Shown here piece after piece: positions 23,561 to 32,485 of a stretch of 64,000 bases of DNA. A model generated the notes under the pieces. It did no database searches, was not told where the DNA came from, and saw nothing but the letters and a program-made list of their open reading frames with translations. The first letter of the stretch is position 1, and the number at the start of each line of letters is the position of its first letter. The position numbers were made by a program, and so were the translations under genes. Source of the stretch: Neisseria flavescens (lineage in GTDB: Bacteria; Pseudomonadota; Gammaproteobacteria; Burkholderiales; Neisseriaceae); assembly GCF_005221285.1 (NCBI RefSeq), contig NZ_CP039886.1, forward strand, positions 2,167,883 through 2,231,882, in the 5' to 3' direction.

Positions 23561-24630
23561 TACATGGCATACGCCGCCATGGTGGTACGGTAGATTTCGT
23601 CGTCGGAACAGAGTGCGGCGACGTGTGCGTGCAGCCTTTTGCCCATTGCTTCGCGCAACTCCGGTTGTCTGACGAGCGTGTCTACGGCGGCGATAAAGGC
23701 TTCTTCGTCGCCGAAGGGGATGCAGTAACCCGTTTCCCCGTTGACGACCATTTCGGAAATGCCCGCCATATCGTAGGTAACGACGGGCGTGTCGTAAAGT
23801 CCGGCTTCCAAGATGTTGTTGCCCACACCTGCGCCGTGGTCGCCGATGCAGTGGGGCGTGTTCACTAAAATATCCACGTCTTTGAAGTAGGCGGTCAAAT
23901 CGCGCACGCCGCCGAGGAAGGTAATTTTGTCTTCAATGCCCAAACGTTTGGCTTGGGCTTTGAGGTTGTCCATTTCTTCGCCGATACCTGCAACGTTGAG
24001 GCGTACAGGCATGCCGCGGTCAACCATTTTCTTCAAAATATCCAACATCAGATGCACGGCGCGGACGGTGTCCAAACGGGAAAGCGTGCCCAGTTGGACA
24101 TAGTCTTTGACCGTTTTTTCAGGAACGAAATCTGCTTTGTGCAGGGCGTTGTAAGTGTAGGTGATGCGGTTGGCAGGGAAACCGTAACGGATGAGTTTTT
24201 CGCGTTCGTGTTTGCAGTTGCCGATGATGTACACGCCCAGCTTGTCGAAAAGCTTGGCAATTTTCGGATAAGTTTCCGGATCAAGGCCGCGCGCGTGGTA
24301 GAACACTTTGGTTTTCGGCGAGGCAAACTTGGCCGCAATGGCGCAGGCCGGAACGATACGCGCCATTTGGCAGTGAATCACATCAGGTTTTTCTTTTTTC
24401 AGCAGTTTCATATAGGCAAACATGCCTTTGACGTAACCCAAAAGACCGCCTTGGTAAAAATCAATCGGCTGCCAACGGATGCCCAATGCTTGCGCTTCCT
24501 GAATCAAAGGGCCGTCTGAAGAGGCCAATACGATATCGTGTCCGCGTTGTTTGAGCAGGCGGCCGAGGCGGAAAGTGGCGTTTTCAGTGCCACCGAGGCC
24601 GGACATGGAGGTAGTCAGGATGATTTTCAT
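23560..24630 (-). CDS. family 4 glycosyltransferase of the pgl cluster
   Basis: 356 residues with a GT-B fold. The donor-binding part carries VNTPHCIGDHGAGVGNNILE and an E-x7-E type arrangement; the N-terminal half has MSGLGGTENATFRLGRLL. The start at 24630 overlaps the stop of the polymerase gene (ATGA), so translation is coupled. It occupies the place where pglG stands in some meningococcal pgl loci, but I do not assign it that name. It would add a hexose or HexNAc to the lipid-linked glycan. It looks intact. Confidence 0.85.
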   Translation of the reverse strand: MKIILTTSMSGLGGTENATFRLGRLLKQRGHDIVLASSDGPLIQEAQALGIRWQPIDFYQGGLLGYVKGMFAYMKLLKKEKPDVIHCQMARIVPACAIAAKFASPKTKVFYHARGLDPETYPKIAKLFDKLGVYIIGNCKHEREKLIRYGFPANRITYTYNALHKADFVPEKTVKDYVQLGTLSRLDTVRAVHLMLDILKKMVDRGMPVRLNVAGIGEEMDNLKAQAKRLGIEDKITFLGGVRDLTAYFKDVDILVNTPHCIGDHGAGVGNNILEAGLYDTPVVTYDMAGISEMVVNGETGYCIPFGDEEAFIAAVDTLVRQPELREAMGKRLHAHVAALCSDDEIYRTTMAAYAM

Positions 24631-25935
24631 GATGGTTTCTTCGTATTGTATAGTGTTTCGTTGTATGCGTAAGCGGCCATATCTTTCAGTTTGGGCGCAA
24701 CAAATACGCTGTAAATAAAAATCAGCAGGCAGGGCAGCCAGATAAACGGCATACGCAAAATGGTGGACAGAATAAAACCGGCCAGCAGGAAAATGCCCAA
24801 GGCAACCCAAGCCAGTACGCGTGATTTATTGGTTAGTGCACGGCTTGAGGCAGTGTAGAGGAAATAAAACGCTACAAATGCAATAAAGCCGAGCAGGGAA
24901 ATTATGCCGAAACCCAAATACAGCTCGATGATGAAGCTGTGCGGATTTTCAAAACCCAGGCTGTTACTCAAGTGGCCGCCAAAATAGTCGCGAAAGTTTT
25001 TAGGACAGTAGCCGGTCAGCAGCAGGGGCGGATTGTTCCAGAAGTAGTTGTAAATCTCCTGACGGTAGGATACGGAGTTGTCGCTACACAAGTCGTACAG
25101 AAAGAGGTACACGCGGCTGGAAAAGCGTTCCAAAAACCGGTTGCCGTTGAGCGACAGCAAAAATTCCGCAATCGCGCGTGACGGAATCATCGACAACACC
25201 AATGCCAGCAAACCAGCTACGCCGACTGTAATAAAACCGTTTTTGCGATAGGCCGTATAAACCAGCAAAATCAACAGGTAACAGCCGATGGCTGTACGCG
25301 ATACGCTGGCGAAATGGCCATGCCCAACAGCAGGAACAAACCCCAGCACAGTAATTTTTTTTGTGCTTTCGTCCTTGTAGTTGGAAGAAAAACAAAATGG
25401 CAGGCGCAAGGCAGACTGCGGTGGCGGCAAGGTTGTTCGGGTTAAAGAACAAGCCTTTGAGCGAACCTTCGTCAATAGCCAACTCATCGCCGGCACTCAC
25501 AAACTGAATACCGGTGGCCAACTCTGCAAACGGCGGCACGGCGATAAACAGCGTAAATACGATGAGGAACTTCTGAATCGTTCCCAAAGGGTTGTCGGCG
25601 CGCTTCAATACTTGGTAAAACAAGTAGAAGAAAGCCGGAATCGCCATAAAAAACAAAATATCCATGTACTGCGTCGGCGTCAGCGACGTAATACCCATGT
25701 GGATGGCAGGCCAGATGCACATGGCGGTCAGGGCGCAGAGCATGGCAAAAATCTTGCGCGGAATATGCTTGCTTTCCAGAAAAAATACGACAAAACCAAG
25801 CAGTACAAATATCAGGGTCAACGGGTTGTCGATACGTGGCACGCCGACCTTAAAGGACAGCGCAGGCCCCAGCATATAGGCTGCGAGCATGATGTATAGG
25901 ATGCAAGTGTATAAGTTCAGACGTTTTATTTTCAT
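24627..25935 (-). pseudogene. Wzy-like O-antigen polymerase/ligase, frameshifted
   Basis: The two frames give about ten membrane helices and a periplasmic loop with NNPPLLLTGYCPKNFRDYFG and ENPHSFIIELYLGFGI, as in the Wzy/O-antigen ligase (Wzy_C) superfamily. The frame is lost at an A8 tract (minus strand; T8 on plus at 25355-25362), where A9 would read KKKLLCWGLFLLLGMAIS. It is lost again about 40 bases on, where one C seems missing before ASVSRTAIG. Two indels argue for decay or assembly error rather than a simple switch. An oligosaccharyltransferase (PglL-like) function is the main alternative to a polymerase. Confidence 0.8.
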
Positions 25936-25977
25936 GGTCGTTCTGTTGTTATCGTAGAGACGTGAATCTCAGGTTGG

Positions 25978-27405
25978 CTATTTTGCCGAACGGTTTAATT
26001 TGGCTTTGATTTTTTCGGTTGTGGTAAATAGTGCGTGTTTGTATTTTAGGAACAGGAAACCCAGTCCGACTGCCCATGCCAGCGCAAACCAAATGTAGTT
26101 GTCGCGCGTACCCAGCCAAGTGTAGGCAAGGCAGATCATCAGGCAGAGTGTTGAGTTGGTATAAATCTGCAGGCGCGGCAAAGGTTGCCACAGGCGTGAA
26201 GAGAATTCGGTTTTAAAGATGAAAAACAGCCAAAAAGCCGTTGCGCTGGCCATAGCCGCACCTTTTGCACCGAATTTTGGTACCAGCAGATAGAGCAGGG
26301 CGGTATTGGCGATAAAGGCAACGATGTTGATGACGGTAATCAGCCAAGTCGATCGGACGACGTTCAAACCGATGCCGCTGACTTCGGTCAGCGTGTAAAA
26401 CAGGGGGAAAAGCATACACGAGAGCAGGATAAATTGAACCTGCGTGTATTTTTCCGGCAGTATCCAAGTCGCCATCGGCGAGAAAATCCCGATAAGGCAA
26501 ATCATTGCGCTGATGAGGACGGTCATGGAAAGCGTGATGTCGCCGATTTTGTCCAGATTGGTTTTTTCTTCTACCCATTTGAACACCAAAGGCGCCCAAA
26601 TGGTGGAAAACACGCTTTGGAAAATCAGGGCGACGGCGCCAAAGCTGACCGCCATCGAATAAATGCCCAATTCGTCCAAGCCCGAGATGTTTTTGAGGAC
26701 GAAGCGGTCAATCGAAGTCAGGCCCCAATAGGCCAAGTTGCCGAATGCCAGCGGCAGGCCGTAGCGCAGGCCGTCCCGATGCAGCTCGGACGACCATTTC
26801 GCATGGGAAACGGCTTGCAGGTCTTGGCGCAGCTGATATATCAACAGTACAACGGTCAGCACTTGGGCTGCGGTATAGGCAAAAACCAGCGAAGTGGTAT
26901 TGGCAGGCAAGCCGGAGGCAATCACGGCAAAAACCAACACCAGAATCAAGAATTTCGGCGCAAGCTGGCTGACGGAAAAAGCCAATGCCTGCTCTTTCAT
27001 CCGCAAAATCAGGGCTAAAAAACGGGTAATCAGCGTGGTGGCCAAGAAAATCAGAAAGAGAATCCCCAAATTTGCACTGGGGATGTCAAAAATGATTTCA
27101 GACGGCCATGATGCGTTTATCAATAACACTAAAACCACAACCGCCACCGTCAGAATCAATGGCGATAAAAAAACGGATTTGAACAGCGCGGCCTTGTCTT
27201 TAACGGCGTAATAGTCGCGAATATAGGATTGGTCCAGCCCCAAGCCCAAGAGCAGAATGCTCAGTCCGGCAATGGTCTGCAAGAGTACGATACGGCCGAT
27301 GTCTTCCGCAGGGAAGTACCATGAGATGAGTGGCAGGGAAAGCAGGCCGAAAGCGGCGCTTCCTAGCGGGCCCAATGCGAAGCCGAGGATTTTTTTCGCG
27401 TTCAT
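25978..27405 (-). CDS. pglF: lipid-linked oligosaccharide flippase PglF (Wzx/MATE-like)
   Basis: 475 residues and about twelve to fourteen membrane helices, opening MNAKKILGFALGPLGSAAFG. This is the polysaccharide transport family that flips undecaprenyl-diphosphate-linked glycans to the periplasm. It is the first pgl gene after the sugar dehydrogenase and precedes the polymerase-like gene by about 40 bp. A DUS lies inside the coding region at about 27099-27110. No frame damage is visible, as expected if protein glycosylation is still active. Confidence 0.9.
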   Translation of the reverse strand: MNAKKILGFALGPLGSAAFGLLSLPLISWYFPAEDIGRIVLLQTIAGLSILLLGLGLDQSYIRDYYAVKDKAALFKSVFLSPLILTVAVVVLVLLINASWPSEIIFDIPSANLGILFLIFLATTLITRFLALILRMKEQALAFSVSQLAPKFLILVLVFAVIASGLPANTTSLVFAYTAAQVLTVVLLIYQLRQDLQAVSHAKWSSELHRDGLRYGLPLAFGNLAYWGLTSIDRFVLKNISGLDELGIYSMAVSFGAVALIFQSVFSTIWAPLVFKWVEEKTNLDKIGDITLSMTVLISAMICLIGIFSPMATWILPEKYTQVQFILLSCMLFPLFYTLTEVSGIGLNVVRSTWLITVINIVAFIANTALLYLLVPKFGAKGAAMASATAFWLFFIFKTEFSSRLWQPLPRLQIYTNSTLCLMICLAYTWLGTRDNYIWFALAWAVGLGFLFLKYKHALFTTTEKIKAKLNRSAK

Positions 27406-27573
27406 ATTATTTGTTTTCAGACGGCCGGAAGTTCGAGCTGAGCGTTTTTCGTAAGGTATGTGTTGTTACCGTTGCCGGTTTGCCAAGGCCGTCTGAAAAA
27501 CAAATGGCCTTGGGAAACCGGCCGCCGTCCCGGTTGGGGAAGCCGGAGGCAGCCGGATGCGTCTGAAGCAAGA

Positions 27574-28881
27574 TTATGCTTTGATGACTTTAGGATTTTT
27601 TACTGGGAATTTGCCGCGTGTATCGACAATCAGCTTGGCATGTTCGGTGATCATGTCATAGTCGAATTTGTCGTGATCGGTGGTCAGAACCACGCAATCG
27701 TATTGGGCGACAGTTTCAGGGGTCAGCGCTTCGCTCTTCAGGTCGAAGTAGTGGTGGCCGGGGATGTGCGGGAACTCTGGAACGTGCGGGTCAGAGTAGG
27801 AAACCACTGCGCCCAGTTTGTGCAGGCGGTCCATGACTTCCACAGACGGGCTTTCGCGCATATCGTCCACGTTTTTCTTGTAGGCGATACCCAATATCAA
27901 GATTTTGCTGTCTTTGATAGAACGGTTGTGGTCATTCAAAGCCAGGCCGACTTTTTCGATAACGTAGTCAGGCATATGGGAGTTCACTTCGCCGGCCAGT
28001 TCGATGAAGCGGGTGTTTACGCCGTATTCGCGTGCTTTCCAAGTCAGGTAGAACGGGTCGATAGGGATACAGTGGCCGCCCAAGCCAGGACCCGGGTAAT
28101 AAGCAACGAAGCCGAATGGTTTGGTTGCAGCGGCATTGATGACTTCGTGAATGTCGATGCCCATTTTGTCGGCAACAATTTTCATCTCGTTCACTAAGCC
28201 GATGTTTACGGCGCGGTGGATGTTTTCCAGAAGTTTGGTCAGTTCGGCAGCTTTGGTGGAGCTTACTGGAACAACTTTATCGATGGCAGGTTGGTACAGC
28301 GCAAGGCCGACTTCCAAACAAGCAGGGGTATGGCCGCCGATGACTTTTGGAATGGTACGGGTTTCAAAGTTAGGGTTACCCGGGTCTTCACGCTCAGGAG
28401 AGTAAACCAAGAACACGTCTTGACCGACTTTCAAGCCGCCTTCTTCCATGCGTGGCAACAATTCTTCTTCGGTAGTGCCAGGGTAGGTGGTGGATTCCAA
28501 AGACAGCACTTGACCGGCGCGCAGGTAAGGTTTTACCGCATCGGTAGTGTCGATCACAAAGCTCATGTCCGGCTCGCGGTATTTGTTCAGTGGAGTCGGT
28601 ACGCACAAAATGACGGCTTCTACTTCGCCGATGCGGGAGAAGTCGGTCGTTGCTTCAAACAGGCTGTTGGAAGCAGCGGCAATTTTGTCGGAAGGGATAT
28701 GCTCAATGTAGCTTTCGCCTTTGTTGAGCTTGTCGACTTTGTTGGTGTCAATGTCGAAACCCAAAACTTGGTAACCGATATCCACATAGCGCAACATCAG
28801 TGGTAAACCGACGTAGCCTAAGCCAACGATGCCAATTTTTGCGGTCTTATCGGCAAATTTTTGTATCGTAATGTTTTTCAT
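27574..28881 (-). CDS. wbpA: UDP-N-acetylhexosamine 6-dehydrogenase (WbpA/TviB type)
   Basis: 435 residues of the UDP-glucose/GDP-mannose dehydrogenase family. The NAD loop is IGIVGLGYVGLPL (16-28), SLESTTYPGTTEEE is conserved, and the catalytic cysteine lies in GPGLGGHCIPIDPFY. The sequence fits the WbpA/TviB branch that oxidises UDP-GlcNAc or UDP-GalNAc to the uronic acid. It heads the glycan cluster, so a HexNAc-uronic acid is probably available to the downstream glycosyltransferases. Exact substrate is inferred. Confidence 0.85.
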   Translation of the reverse strand: MKNITIQKFADKTAKIGIVGLGYVGLPLMLRYVDIGYQVLGFDIDTNKVDKLNKGESYIEHIPSDKIAAASNSLFEATTDFSRIGEVEAVILCVPTPLNKYREPDMSFVIDTTDAVKPYLRAGQVLSLESTTYPGTTEEELLPRMEEGGLKVGQDVFLVYSPEREDPGNPNFETRTIPKVIGGHTPACLEVGLALYQPAIDKVVPVSSTKAAELTKLLENIHRAVNIGLVNEMKIVADKMGIDIHEVINAAATKPFGFVAYYPGPGLGGHCIPIDPFYLTWKAREYGVNTRFIELAGEVNSHMPDYVIEKVGLALNDHNRSIKDSKILILGIAYKKNVDDMRESPSVEVMDRLHKLGAVVSYSDPHVPEFPHIPGHHYFDLKSEALTPETVAQYDCVVLTTDHDKFDYDMITEHAKLIVDTRGKFPVKNPKVIKA

Positions 28882-29446
28882 GATGTCTTTCGTTTAAGGA
28901 ATGAGTAAATCGGGAGTGTTTGCCCGATGTCTGAGTTGTTTGCTGCAACCGCATAGCCATAGCCGGCTGCCGTATTGTGTGAAGCCTTAAAATCATACTT
29001 ATAATTACATTAGACAAAATCATAAGCACTTATCTGATTCGTCTCAATCAAAAAAGTTTAACGGTCGTTCAGACGGCCTGTAAGGTATGAAAAAGGTATT
29101 TTTGAATATTGAATTTTTAGAAATTACACTCAACTAAATGTTTTAATTTTAAATATTGCTTTGTCAAATGCATGGTTCATGAGATTAAACTACCGTTTAT
29201 GCCGTTTAAAACTCTTCTAGAATAAAAACTTTTGATAAATTTTCATGGCTTAACTTATCTTAATAATCCATTATTTCGTGATGAAAAAAAGGAAAATTTG
29301 TCGACAATCAGCTTGAGGATAGTTCACACAAGTCAAAGTTTTAAATTGGAATACGCTAAAGCCATTATAATATATTGACGAAAAAAGCACATTTATTGCT
29401 ATGTAAATAATAGATATATTCTATCGAAAGTGATTTAATTATTAAG
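28882..29446. other. AT-rich intergenic region upstream of the glycan cluster
   Basis: 565 bp without a gene, clearly lower in G+C than its flanks. It contains one AG-dialect DUS (about 29070-29081) and probably the promoter of the sugar dehydrogenase gene. At 29301-29315 it shares 15 bases with the 3' part of that gene (27623-27637). Nothing else stands out. Confidence 0.55.
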
Positions 29447-30559
29447 TTAAGGCAATTGGGCGGATTTTTTCCGGAGAACCCATTTAATGTCCTGTACGAT
29501 GATTTCTACCGATTGACTTTGCCAAGGGCCGCCTGAAAGTAGGGCGGCCGGGTTTTCAGAAAGGGAGAAAAGAGGTTTGCCTGCGCCTAACAGTTTCGGC
29601 GCTTGGTAGAGGACGATTTCATCCACCAAGTCATCCTTCAGGAAGGCTGAAGCAAGTGTGGAGCCGGCTTCTACCAGAACTTCGCCAAAGCCAAGTTCTG
29701 CCAGTTGTGGCATGAGGGAAAGAAGATTGATGCGGCCGTTGATGTGTTCAGACGGCCTGATGATGCGGATATGTTCAAATGCGCTTAGAGCCTGCAAACG
29801 TTGTTCGTCTGAGGAAAGGGTAACGATAACGGTCGGGCTTTCAGTATCGGTAACGAGGTGGCAGTCCAAAGGAATTTGCAGTCGGCTGTCCAAGACGATA
29901 CGCGCAGGTTGGCGCAGGGTGGGGAAGCTGCGGACGTTGAGTTTCGGGTTGTCGGCAAGTACGGTACCGATACCGGTCAAAACGGCGCAACTTTCGGCAC
30001 GGAGAATTTGTACGTCTTTGCGCGCCGCTTCGCCGGTAATCCAAAAGCTGCGGCCGTCTGAAAGGGCGGTTTTGCCGTCTAAACTGGCTGCGCACTTGAG
30101 ACGGACAAACGGTCTGCCACGTTCGATACGTGACAGGAAACCGCGGTTGAGTTCGCGCGCCTGCGCTTCCAACAAACCGCTTTCGGTACGGATTCCGGCG
30201 GCTTCCAACATAGACAAGCCTTTGCCTGCGACCAACGGGTTAGGGTCGGTCATGGCGGCGACTACGCGCGTTACGCCGGAATGAACCAGTGCTTCGGCAC
30301 ATGGCGGCGTGCGGCCGTAATGGCTGCAAGGTTCCAGCGTGACATAGGCTGTCGCGCCTTTTGCCGCCGCTCCGGCCTGCCTCAATGCATGAACTTCAGC
30401 GTGCGGTTCGCCTGCTTTGACGTGGAAACCTTGTCCGACGATTTGGGCGCCGTGTGCAATTACGCAACCGACGCGGGGATTGGGGGAAGTAGAAAACCGC
30501 CCAAGCTTGGCCAGCTCGAGGGCGGTTTGCATCATTTGGGTATCAAGTGCGGAAAACAT
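29447..30559 (-). CDS. ribD: bifunctional riboflavin biosynthesis deaminase/reductase
   Basis: 370 residues. The N-terminal zinc deaminase has GEPHAEVHALRQAG and LEPCSHYGRTPPCAEAL (zinc ligands His, Cys, Cys). The C-terminal reductase half has RPFVRLKCAASLDGKTALSD and EVLVEAGSTLASAF. It catalyses the second and third steps of riboflavin synthesis from GTP. It follows nrdR with 14 bp between them and an uptake sequence in the gap, the usual nrdR-ribD order. Confidence 0.95.
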   Translation of the reverse strand: MFSALDTQMMQTALELAKLGRFSTSPNPRVGCVIAHGAQIVGQGFHVKAGEPHAEVHALRQAGAAAKGATAYVTLEPCSHYGRTPPCAEALVHSGVTRVVAAMTDPNPLVAGKGLSMLEAAGIRTESGLLEAQARELNRGFLSRIERGRPFVRLKCAASLDGKTALSDGRSFWITGEAARKDVQILRAESCAVLTGIGTVLADNPKLNVRSFPTLRQPARIVLDSRLQIPLDCHLVTDTESPTVIVTLSSDEQRLQALSAFEHIRIIRPSEHINGRINLLSLMPQLAELGFGEVLVEAGSTLASAFLKDDLVDEIVLYQAPKLLGAGKPLFSLSENPAALLSGGPWQSQSVEIIVQDIKWVLRKKSAQLP

Positions 30560-30573
30560 GGTTTCAGACGGCC

Positions 30574-31026
30574 TTATTTGGCTTTACATTCGGCAATGAC
30601 TTGGGTGAATTCGGAAACGTCTTTAAAGCTTTTATAGACAGACGCGAAGCGGACATAAGCGACTTGGTCGATTTTTGCCAGCTCTTCCATCGCCATTTCG
30701 CCGACGATGCGCGAAGCGACTTCTTTTTTGCCCAAACGGTAGAGGCGCTGCTCGATAAGGGCAACGGTTTCATCGATTTGTTCTTGTGTGACAGGGCGTT
30801 TGTGCAGTGCGCGCTCAAGGCTGGTCTGCAGTTTATGCGGATTGAAGGAAACCCGTGTACCGTCGGATTTGATGACTTGCGGCATCCGCATTTCAACGGT
30901 TTCAAAAGTGCTGAAGCGTTGTCCGCATTCCAAGCATTTGCGACGGCGACGGATGCTGTTGGTGTCTTCCAGCCATCGCGAGTCGGTTACTTGTGTGTTG
31001 GGGTGTTGGCAAAATGGGCACTTCAT
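30574..31026 (-). CDS. nrdR: transcriptional repressor NrdR
   Basis: 150 residues. The zinc ribbon MKCPFCQHPNTQV with RRRKCLECGQRFSTFE provides four cysteines. The ATP-cone domain (residues 49-139) follows with VIKSDGTRVSFNPHKL. It represses ribonucleotide reductase genes according to dATP/ATP. It is translated ahead of ribD in what looks like one operon. Confidence 0.96.
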   Translation of the reverse strand: MKCPFCQHPNTQVTDSRWLEDTNSIRRRRKCLECGQRFSTFETVEMRMPQVIKSDGTRVSFNPHKLQTSLERALHKRPVTQEQIDETVALIEQRLYRLGKKEVASRIVGEMAMEELAKIDQVAYVRFASVYKSFKDVSEFTQVIAECKAK

Positions 31027-31151
31027 CGGGTTTCCTTGTCATACGCTCGGCAAGGTCGCTAAGCAATTGAATTTATTGTTTGTGATCTATTATTGTAGCG
31101 GATTGCGCTATTTTCGTATAGTAAATGCTTTGGCTATGGATTAAGTATAAA

Positions 31152-31203
31152 AAGGCCGTCTGAAAGGGTAACTTGAGTGAAGTTGAGCCTTTCAGACGGC
31201 CTT
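31152..31203. terminator. DUS inverted-pair hairpin upstream of nrdR
   Basis: 16-bp arms AAGGCCGTCTGAAAGG (31152-31167) and its complement (31188-31203). It terminates the leftward amidotransferase gene ending at 31226. Confidence 0.85.
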
Positions 31204-31225
31204 GAGTTTTTCAGTCAATCAACCG

Positions 31226-32068
31226 TTAAACCGATACGCCGACGGCGCGGGCGATTTCCAAACCTTCTTCCGCACTCATATAAACCGGATTCTCGGGGCG
31301 GTCGCTGCGGACGATATCGCCGTCTTGAAACATCACCAATTCATTGACTGCCAACTGCGACCAAGTTTCATCGCGGGTCAGGGGCAGGGTGGCGATGACG
31401 GAGACCTTATCGTTTGGCGTGGTCACTTTGGAAAAATCGACCATCATATCATCGTCCAGCAGGCGTGCATTGCCAAACGGGGCTTTGCGCACGATGTAGT
31501 GAAGTAAGGTACTGGCATGGGCAAACAGGCAGTCGCCGTTGGACATCACAAAGTTGAACAAACCGTGGTGGCGGATTTCATGAGTCAGGCCGGCAATGGC
31601 GTCAAACAAAACTTCAGGTTCGGGTTTGGTGGCAAAGCGGCTGCGCAGGCGGTTGAGAATAAAGCAGAATGCGCGTTCGGAATCGGTCGTGCCGACCGCG
31701 TGGTAAAACTCGCCCTGCTCGGGGAAAAAATCAATCAAATGGCCGTTGTGTGCAAACAGCCAATATTCGCCCCATATTTCGCGCATAAAAGGGTGGGTGT
31801 TAACCAATGAAGTCTGGCCTTGCGAGGCTTTGCGGATATGGGCGATAACGTTTTCAGACTTGATCTGATAGGTGCGCACCAAGTCGGCAACGGGCGAGTT
31901 GGCGCTGGGTTTGTCATCGTGAAACAAGCGCACGCCTTTGCCTTCAAAAAAGCCGATACCGAAGCCGTCGGCATGGTGATCAGTAATGCCGCCACGGCGG
32001 CGGAAGCCTTCGAAAGAAAACATGATGTCTGTGGGAGTGTTGCAATTCATGCCGAGCAGTTGGCACAT
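31226..32068 (-). CDS. class II glutamine amidotransferase (YafJ-like)
   Basis: 280 residues with the N-terminal nucleophile Cys2 (MCQLLGMNCN). Ntn-hydrolase elements are ADGFGIGFF, VIAHIRKASQG, THPFMREIWGEYWLFAHNGH and GTTDSERAFCF. Only the glutaminase domain is present. The YafJ family is of unknown acceptor; glutaminase or gamma-glutamyl hydrolase activity is likely. It has its own DUS terminator. The accessory patch begins upstream of it. Confidence 0.88.
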   Translation of the reverse strand: MCQLLGMNCNTPTDIMFSFEGFRRRGGITDHHADGFGIGFFEGKGVRLFHDDKPSANSPVADLVRTYQIKSENVIAHIRKASQGQTSLVNTHPFMREIWGEYWLFAHNGHLIDFFPEQGEFYHAVGTTDSERAFCFILNRLRSRFATKPEPEVLFDAIAGLTHEIRHHGLFNFVMSNGDCLFAHASTLLHYIVRKAPFGNARLLDDDMMVDFSKVTTPNDKVSVIATLPLTRDETWSQLAVNELVMFQDGDIVRSDRPENPVYMSAEEGLEIARAVGVSV

Positions 32069-32226
32069 GGCGTTAACCTTTTTTCCGAGTATTTATAGGG
32101 TCATTATGGTGTATTGGGCAGGCAGTTTCAATATATTCTTTGCCGTTTTGGGGCAGGTGATACAGGTCGTATCAAATTAAAAATAAATATTTTCGCCTTG
32201 TTGGAGATTTTTAGGACATTTACTAA

Positions 32227-32379
32227 TTCTGTGCTAACACTTCCCCTATTGAAGGCTATGCCCGCGCCAACGGTCATGAAGGCCACTTCTTCGGCAACGG
32301 TGCAAGCGCGCTGGCCGGTGTTGCCAAATTTAAGACTGACCGCAACTTGGATACGGCATACGGCGGTGTAAAACGCTAA
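32227..32379 (+). pseudogene. C-terminal remnant of a TbpB-like surface lipoprotein
   Basis: An open stretch without a start ends in GYARANGHEGHFFGNGASAL, AGVAKFKTDRNLDTAYGGVK, R and stop. The F-F-G-x-x-A-x-x-L-(A/G)-G pattern followed by a short tail ending GGVKR is typical of the last beta-barrel strands of transferrin-binding-protein-like surface lipoproteins (TbpB, HpuA and relatives). The 5' part is missing, and a proper terminator follows at 32401. It lies immediately upstream of a Slam gene, whose known substrates are such lipoproteins. Confidence 0.65.
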
Positions 32380-32400
32380 AATCCGTCTTTAAGTAAAATA

Positions 32401-32425
32401 AAGCCTGCCATCCGCAGGCTTTTTT
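32401..32425 (+). terminator. rho-independent terminator after the lipoprotein remnant
   Basis: AAGCCTGC, loop CATCC, GCAGGCTT, then a T run to 32425. It is not DUS-based. Confidence 0.88.
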
Positions 32426-32485
32426 AAACACTTGCCTCCAAATTTCTCAAGGTTGTCTGAAACTTGCGACCGGAAAGCCAATTCT

